In this document: one piece after another, positions 6,908 to 10,952 of the stretch
Layout: each line of letters starts with the position of its first letter
Numbering within the stretch: the stretch's first letter is position 1
Origin: Clostridiales bacterium
GTDB lineage: Bacteria; Bacillota; Clostridia; Oscillospirales; Oscillospiraceae
Direction of reading: 5' to 3'
DNA length: 10,952 nt
Assembly (NCBI GenBank): GCA_004557075.1
Contig: SFEX01000039.1
Coordinates: forward strand, 1-10,952
Translations under genes and position numbers: made by a program
The notes under the pieces: generated by a model
Told to the model about the DNA's origin: nothing
Databases searched by the model: none
Seen by the model: the letters and a program-made list of their open reading frames with translations, nothing else

Positions 6908-7441
6908 ATGGAACAGGAAAAGCTCAAAAGATATCAGGTGACGCAGAGTCTGCGGTTTCCCTCCGGCATAGTCAAGGGGCTTTACTACGCGGGCGCGGCG
7001 CTTATCGCCGTCGGCGTCATTGTGCTGGTGCTCGGCTTCTTCACGCCGCTGTCAGCCTTGCGCGGAGCGGCCATTATCGCGATAGTCCTGTCGGTCATCT
7101 GGATGATAGCGGCAAGCTTCATATCGGAAAACACCTTCGGCGCGGCGAATATTTCATTCACCGAGAGCGGGATGATCTTCCGCAGCGAGGGCGAGGAATA
7201 TAAGCTCTCCTGGGACAAGGTGCGCTTCTGCGGCCTTATAAAGACGCGCCGTGCCTGGTGGTGCTACGCCTCCGACCACGAGCTTGGCGATAAGGAAAAG
7301 CGCGAGTTTCCCGAATTTGTCGAAAAGGGCGTATTTTACTTCAACTACGCCGACAACACATGGGAGGAATTCATGAAGTTTGTTCCCGAGCGCTTCCGCG
7401 ACGGGCTTGAGAGGGAAAAAGGAGAAAAGGCTGTAAAGTGA
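6908..7441 (+). CDS. Unrecognised two-TM membrane protein in the miaB-mutS operon
   Basis: A 177-aa protein I cannot assign to a named family. A short polar N-terminus precedes two hydrophobic segments (about 24-45 and 51-72). A soluble domain of about 100 residues follows, with alternating strands (ISFTESGMIFRSEGEEYKLSWDKV), a WW pair at 117-118 and FYFNYADNTWEEFMKFVPERF. Two TMs followed by a beta-rich domain with a Trp-Asp near the second strand recalls YcxB-like or bacterial PH-like membrane proteins; that is inference. ATG 6908 is 2 nt after the miaB stop, with GGTGG at 6896-6900. The ATG at 6878 would overlap miaB and lacks a better site. Its end overlaps the mutS start by 4 bp. Confidence 0.8.
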   Translation: MEQEKLKRYQVTQSLRFPSGIVKGLYYAGAALIAVGVIVLVLGFFTPLSALRGAAIIAIVLSVIWMIAASFISENTFGAANISFTESGMIFRSEGEEYKLSWDKVRFCGLIKTRRAWWCYASDHELGDKEKREFPEFVEKGVFYFNYADNTWEEFMKFVPERFRDGLEREKGEKAVK

Positions 7442-10053
7442 CAAAGGATAATACGGCGGAACTGACGCCGATGAAAAAACAGTATTACGAGATAAAGTCA
7501 CAGCACTCCGACTGCCTGCTGTTCTTCCGCCTCGGCGATTTTTACGAGATGTTCGACGAGGACGCGAAGATAGCGTCCAAGGAGCTGGAGCTTGCGCTCA
7601 CGACGCGCGACCGGAACGTTGAGGACCCGGAAAAGCGCACCCCCATGTGCGGCGTGCCGTACCACAGCAGCGCAAGCTACATAGCCCGCCTCATCGCCAA
7701 GGGCTACAAGGTCGCCATCTGCGAGCAGATTGAGGACCCTGCCACGGCAAAGGGGCTTGTAAAGCGCGACGTTATCCGCATCATCACCCCCGGCACTGTC
7801 ACGGACGCGTCCATGCTCGAGGAGGGGTGCAGCAACTACCTTGCCTCGGTGTACTACGACTCCGGGCGCGGCGCCGCCGCCTTCTGCGACATATCCACGG
7901 GCGAGTTCTGCGCCGCCGCGTTTGAGGACGACACCCTCAGCCACATCATCAACGAGCTTGGCCGCTTCGCTCCGCGCGAGCTTATCATGAACAAGGAAGC
8001 GGCTGAGGTGGGCAAGGTCGTCGATTTTGCCCAGAAGAAGTTAGGCTGCATGCTCGAAATGGGCGGCGACGACTACGAATTTGACGCCTGCGCCGAGCGC
8101 ATATGCCGCCAGTTCGACGTCTCGGACGTCGACGAGGTGGGACTCGGCAAGGTTCCGGCGGCGGTATCCGCCGTTGGCGCGCTGCTGCGGTATATCGACG
8201 AGACGCAGAAGATGGACATGGCGCACATTCGCAGCATCGACGTTTTCAGCGGCGGCAAGTACATGGAGCTGGATTGGGCTACACGGCGCTCGCTCGAGCT
8301 GACCGAATCCCTGCGCACGGGCGAGAAGCGCGGCTCGCTGCTGTGGGTTCTGGACAAGACCAAAACGCCCATGGGCGGGCGGCTTCTGCGCGCGTGGATA
8401 GAGCGTCCGCTGCTCAGCCCCGTTGCGATAAAGCGCCGTCTTTCGGCTGTGGACGAGCTTTTCCGTGATAACGTCACGCGCGGCGAGCTTATTGAGCTTC
8501 TGCGCGGCATAAGCGATATGCAGCGGCTCATAGGCCGCGTCGTCTACGGCACGGCAAACGGCCGCGATCTGCTCAGTCTTGCCGACTGCGCGCGGGCGCT
8601 GCCGAGGATATGCGAGCTTTTACAGGACGCAAAATGCGCCGAGCTGCGCGATATCGCCGGTATGGACGTGCTCGAGGAGATAGTCAGGCGCGTCGACTGG
8701 GCGATATGCGACGATCCCCCGTTTTCCGTGCGCGAGGGCGGCATACTAAAGCCCGGCTACTCCGAGCAGGTGGATAAGCTGCGCAAAATCCGCGATAACG
8801 GCGCGGAGGCGGTGGCGTATCTTGAGGCCAAGGAGCGCCAGCGCACCGGCATCAAAAAGCTCAAGGTCGGCTACAACAAGGTCTTCGGCTACTTCATCGA
8901 CGTGCCCAAGTCCGCCGGTGAGAGCAGGATACCCGATGATTACATAAGAAAACAGACCCTTGTTTCAAACGAGCGGTATTTTACCGAGGAGCTCAAGGAG
9001 CTGGAGACAAGCCTCCTGACGGCGGCGGACAAGATAAAAGAGCTGGAATACGAGTTTTTCGTGGATCTGTGTCAGACTATCGCGGAAAAGGTCGGGCAGG
9101 TGCAGGCAAGCGCCGAGGCAGTGGCAAGGCTCGACGTGTTCTGCGCCCTTGCCGAGGTCGCGGTGCGCAACGACTACTGCATGCCTGAGATCGACACCTC
9201 CGGCGAGCTTACAATATGCGAGGGGCGCCACCCCGTCGTCGAGCAGACTGTGAACGATATAATGTTCGTGCCCAACGACACGAATCTCAACTGCGACAGC
9301 AACCGCGCCGCCATCGTCACGGGCCCGAACATGGCCGGTAAGAGCACCTATATGCGCCAGACGGCGCTCATCGTGCTCATGGCGCAGATAGGCTCGTTCG
9401 TGCCCGCGAAAAGCGCCGTCATCGGCGTGGTCGACAGGGTGTTTACCCGCATCGGCGCGTCGGACGACCTTGCGTCGGGCCAGTCGACCTTCATGCTCGA
9501 GATGAGCGAGGTCGCGGATATACTGCGCTACGCAACAAGCCGGAGCCTGCTCATCCTCGACGAGATAGGCAGGGGTACCTCGACCTACGACGGCATGGCG
9601 ATAGCGCGCGCTGTGCTGGAATACTGCGCGGACAAGCGCAAGCTCGGCGCCAAGACGATGTTCGCAACGCACTACCACGAGCTTGCCGCGCTCGAGGGCG
9701 CAATCGAGGGCGTTCACAACTACTCCATAAGCGCCAAAAAGCAGGGCGGCAGCCTTGTTTTCCTGCGCAAGATAGTGCCGGGGTCGGCAGACGACAGCTA
9801 CGGCATCGAGGTGGCAAAGCTCGCCGGAGTGCCCGAGCGGATAATAAGCCGCGCAAAAGGCTACCTCAAGGAGCTTGAGGCGGGAAAAAGCGCGATAAAT
9901 GTCGAAAAGAACGACGCCTCCGACCAGATAAGTCTCGTAGACGCCGGAACGGACGAGGTCGGCAGGATACTGAGGGCAACCGATATCAATTCGCTGACGC
10001 CGCTTGAGGCGCTCAACCTGCTCAGCGAGCTTCAGCAGAAAGCGAGGGGCTGA
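7438..10053 (+). CDS. mutS: DNA mismatch repair protein MutS
   Basis: MutS binds mispaired bases and short loops and, with ATP, signals MutL to start mismatch repair. The 871-aa product is full length. The N-terminal mismatch-recognition domain has the Phe-X-Glu motif at F35-Y36-E37 (LGDFYEMF). Connector, lever and clamp domains follow. The ATPase has Walker A GPNMAGKST (629-637, K635), Walker B LLILDE (D708-E709) and the GRGTSTYDG and ATHYHEL motifs. The tail, LTPLEALNLLSEL, is typical of MutS1. The GTG start at 7438 overlaps the preceding TGA (GTGA), and the family N-terminus ELTPMKKQYYEIK supports it. AAGG lies 7 nt upstream. MutL, often next in Firmicutes, is not found; a CPBP protease gene overlaps the stop instead. 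Confidence 0.97.
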   Translation: MTKDNTAELTPMKKQYYEIKSQHSDCLLFFRLGDFYEMFDEDAKIASKELELALTTRDRNVEDPEKRTPMCGVPYHSSASYIARLIAKGYKVAICEQIEDPATAKGLVKRDVIRIITPGTVTDASMLEEGCSNYLASVYYDSGRGAAAFCDISTGEFCAAAFEDDTLSHIINELGRFAPRELIMNKEAAEVGKVVDFAQKKLGCMLEMGGDDYEFDACAERICRQFDVSDVDEVGLGKVPAAVSAVGALLRYIDETQKMDMAHIRSIDVFSGGKYMELDWATRRSLELTESLRTGEKRGSLLWVLDKTKTPMGGRLLRAWIERPLLSPVAIKRRLSAVDELFRDNVTRGELIELLRGISDMQRLIGRVVYGTANGRDLLSLADCARALPRICELLQDAKCAELRDIAGMDVLEEIVRRVDWAICDDPPFSVREGGILKPGYSEQVDKLRKIRDNGAEAVAYLEAKERQRTGIKKLKVGYNKVFGYFIDVPKSAGESRIPDDYIRKQTLVSNERYFTEELKELETSLLTAADKIKELEYEFFVDLCQTIAEKVGQVQASAEAVARLDVFCALAEVAVRNDYCMPEIDTSGELTICEGRHPVVEQTVNDIMFVPNDTNLNCDSNRAAIVTGPNMAGKSTYMRQTALIVLMAQIGSFVPAKSAVIGVVDRVFTRIGASDDLASGQSTFMLEMSEVADILRYATSRSLLILDEIGRGTSTYDGMAIARAVLEYCADKRKLGAKTMFATHYHELAALEGAIEGVHNYSISAKKQGGSLVFLRKIVPGSADDSYGIEVAKLAGVPERIISRAKGYLKELEAGKSAINVEKNDASDQISLVDAGTDEVGRILRATDINSLTPLEALNLLSELQQKARG

Positions 10054-10733
10054 TGAGAGATTATCTTAAAAAAGGCGAGCTATGGAGCGCCATAGTGCTC
10101 CTGCTGCTGCACATGGTGGGCTTCCCGATAGCGTTCTCGACTTTAGTTCTGTATTATCCGGATTTTTTGACCGAGACGCAGATAAATCTGCTCTACTACG
10201 CGGTGTCGACGCTGCTGGTGTTCATTTTCCTCGGCCGCTATCTGCGCCGCAGCTTCGATGCGCTGATAGATAATATCTTCGGCTGTCTGCGCAGCTTCGG
10301 CCTCGGCGTTGTGATGTACTTTGTGCTGTCGACGCTCGCGGGGCTTGTCATGGGCGCGCTCGGCCTGACGGGAGATAATCTGAATCAGGAAGCCATCAGC
10401 GACATGCTGTCGCAGGATCGCGGCATGATAATCGCGATGACGGTGTTCCTCGCGCCGCTCGCGGAGGAGACGCTGTTTCGCGGTGGCCTGTTCTGCGGGC
10501 TCTACCGCCGCGGCCGCGTCCTTGCCTACGTTGTGTGCATTTTTGTGTTCTGCATATACCATGTGTGGCAGTACGCGATAGCGCTTGGCGATATAAGCTA
10601 CCTGCTCATGGCGATACAGTATATCCCGGCCGCGTTCACGCTCTGCTGGGTTTATGAGCAGAGCGGCTCGCTGTGGACGGGCATATTCTTCCACATGGCG
10701 GTAAATCTTTTGGGTGTAATGGTAGCTTTTTAA
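10053..10733 (+). CDS. CPBP-family intramembrane metalloprotease
   Basis: A 226-aa polytopic membrane protein of the CPBP/Abi family (Rce1-like). All three motifs are present: EExxxR at E138-E139-R143 (EETLFRG), FxxxH at F166-H170 (FCIYH) and HxxxN at H214-N218 (HMAVN). These glutamates and histidines are the catalytic or metal-binding residues of the family. Several hydrophobic segments span residues 11-60 and 80-225. Bacterial members have been linked to bacteriocin self-immunity, protein anchoring and peptide maturation; the substrate here is unknown and no bacteriocin gene is seen. The ATG overlaps the mutS stop (TGATG). GAGGGG (10044-10049) is only 3 nt before the ATG, so translation probably depends on coupling to mutS. 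Confidence 0.92.
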   Translation: MRDYLKKGELWSAIVLLLLHMVGFPIAFSTLVLYYPDFLTETQINLLYYAVSTLLVFIFLGRYLRRSFDALIDNIFGCLRSFGLGVVMYFVLSTLAGLVMGALGLTGDNLNQEAISDMLSQDRGMIIAMTVFLAPLAEETLFRGGLFCGLYRRGRVLAYVVCIFVFCIYHVWQYAIALGDISYLLMAIQYIPAAFTLCWVYEQSGSLWTGIFFHMAVNLLGVMVAF

Positions 10734-10737
10734 GCCG

Positions 10738-10778
10738 TTGCTACGCTGCTCGCCGCAGCGGCGGCTGCCGCCAAGCAA
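10738..10778. other. GC-rich hairpin cluster after the operon, weak terminator candidate
   Basis: Outer arms TTGCT (10738-10742) and AGCAA (10774-10778) enclose CGCTGC-TCGCC-GCAGCG (10744-10760) and GGCGG-CTG-CCGCC (10760-10772). The following sequence, TTTGGTTTTAG, is a broken T-tract, so rho-independent termination is possible but not strong. On the minus strand the outer part, AGCGTAGCAACGGC, resembles the AGCGTTGCAACGGC of the repeat copy at 4778. Confidence 0.4.
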
Positions 10779-10796
10779 TTTGGTTTTAGAATGGCA

Positions 10797-10828
10797 GTAA
10801 TCTATATTGCGTCAGCTCGACCGGTGAG
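10797..10828 (-). repeat. Composite dispersed repeat, copy D
   Basis: Read on the minus strand: CTCACCGGTCGAGCTGACGC (10828-10809), then AATATAGATTA. It matches copy B (GAGCTGATGCA) and the third tandem unit (GGGCTGACGCAATAACGATTA). As at the left end, it lies inward of the 97-bp repeat in the same relative orientation, at about 26 bp instead of 64. The tail of the family may continue, interrupted, to about 10727. Confidence 0.8.
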
Positions 10829-10853
10829 AGTGGTAAAGCTATTTCCAATCCGT

Positions 10854-10950
10854 CGTAGGGGCGAGCAATGTGTCAATAGGAAGAAGGTATACAGGAGTGC
10901 AAGATGATTGTATACAACTTACAGTCTTGAAATTTTGCGATGAATAAGCT
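10854..10950 (-). repeat. Right copy of 97-bp inverted repeat bounding the window
   Basis: This is the reverse complement of 1-97 with two mismatches, at 10868 and 10869. Together the copies bound the whole window as a long inverted repeat. Bases 10734-10853, between the CPBP gene and this copy, hold only the hairpin cluster and repeat copy D, and 10829-10853 shows nothing recognisable. Confidence 0.95.
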
Positions 10951-10952
10951 TG

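Noticed and set aside
8965..9717. 250-codon open frame antisense to mutS
   Set aside because: It is a shadow of the MutS ATPase region and has no plausible ribosome site or domain.
10143..10778. 211-codon open frame antisense to the CPBP gene
   Set aside because: It is a shadow of a gene with all family motifs; the product is a low-quality Arg/Gln/His-rich sequence.
1..10950. Composite transposon or integrative element spanning the window
   Set aside because: No transposase, integrase, relaxase or target-site duplication is seen, and the interior is mostly conserved housekeeping genes.

Overview
The window reads as a chromosomal segment of a GC-rich, Gram-positive anaerobe of class Clostridia, probably order Oscillospirales. 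The protein sequences are Firmicutes-like, AUA is used often for isoleucine although the coding DNA is GC-rich, Shine-Dalgarno sites are strong, and the small XRE/DUF6809 gene pair is typical of gut Clostridia. This placement is inference; no rRNA or tRNA is present to settle it.

Layout. Positions 1-364 carry no gene. They hold a 97-bp repeat, then a composite repeat with a three-unit degenerate tandem array, and then a consensus promoter for mfd. Next is mfd (365-3874, + strand), the transcription-repair coupling factor. After it come another repeat copy and a perfect 11-bp terminator stem. A more AT-rich module follows: an XRE-family regulator (3999-4331, -) divergent from a DUF6809-like small protein (4520-4792, +), sharing a control region with three AGGAAGTAAA sites over a consensus promoter. 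A DUF4282-like membrane protein (4851-5357, -) is divergent from a tightly packed + strand operon: miaB (5487-6905), an unrecognised two-TM protein (6908-7441), mutS (7438-10053) and a CPBP-family membrane protease (10053-10733). The genes of this operon are 2 bp apart or overlap by 1-4 bp, so translational coupling is likely.

Function. The two large genes, mfd and mutS, both guard genome integrity (transcription-coupled repair and mismatch repair). miaB makes the ms2i6A37 tRNA modification. mutL does not follow mutS; its place is taken by the CPBP gene.

Repeats are the most unusual structure. Bases 1-97 are the reverse complement of 10854-10950 at 95 of 97 positions, so the window is bounded by a near-perfect inverted repeat. 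Inside each end lies a copy of a second repeat family (core CTCACCGGTCG). Further copies cover the last codons of mfd and of the DUF6809 gene. The simplest reading is that this is a whole contig that ended where a multicopy repeat began. The repeat family itself, with its habit of sitting on gene 3' ends, deserves study. I see no phage, plasmid, CRISPR or insertion-sequence genes, and no clear new enzymatic system.
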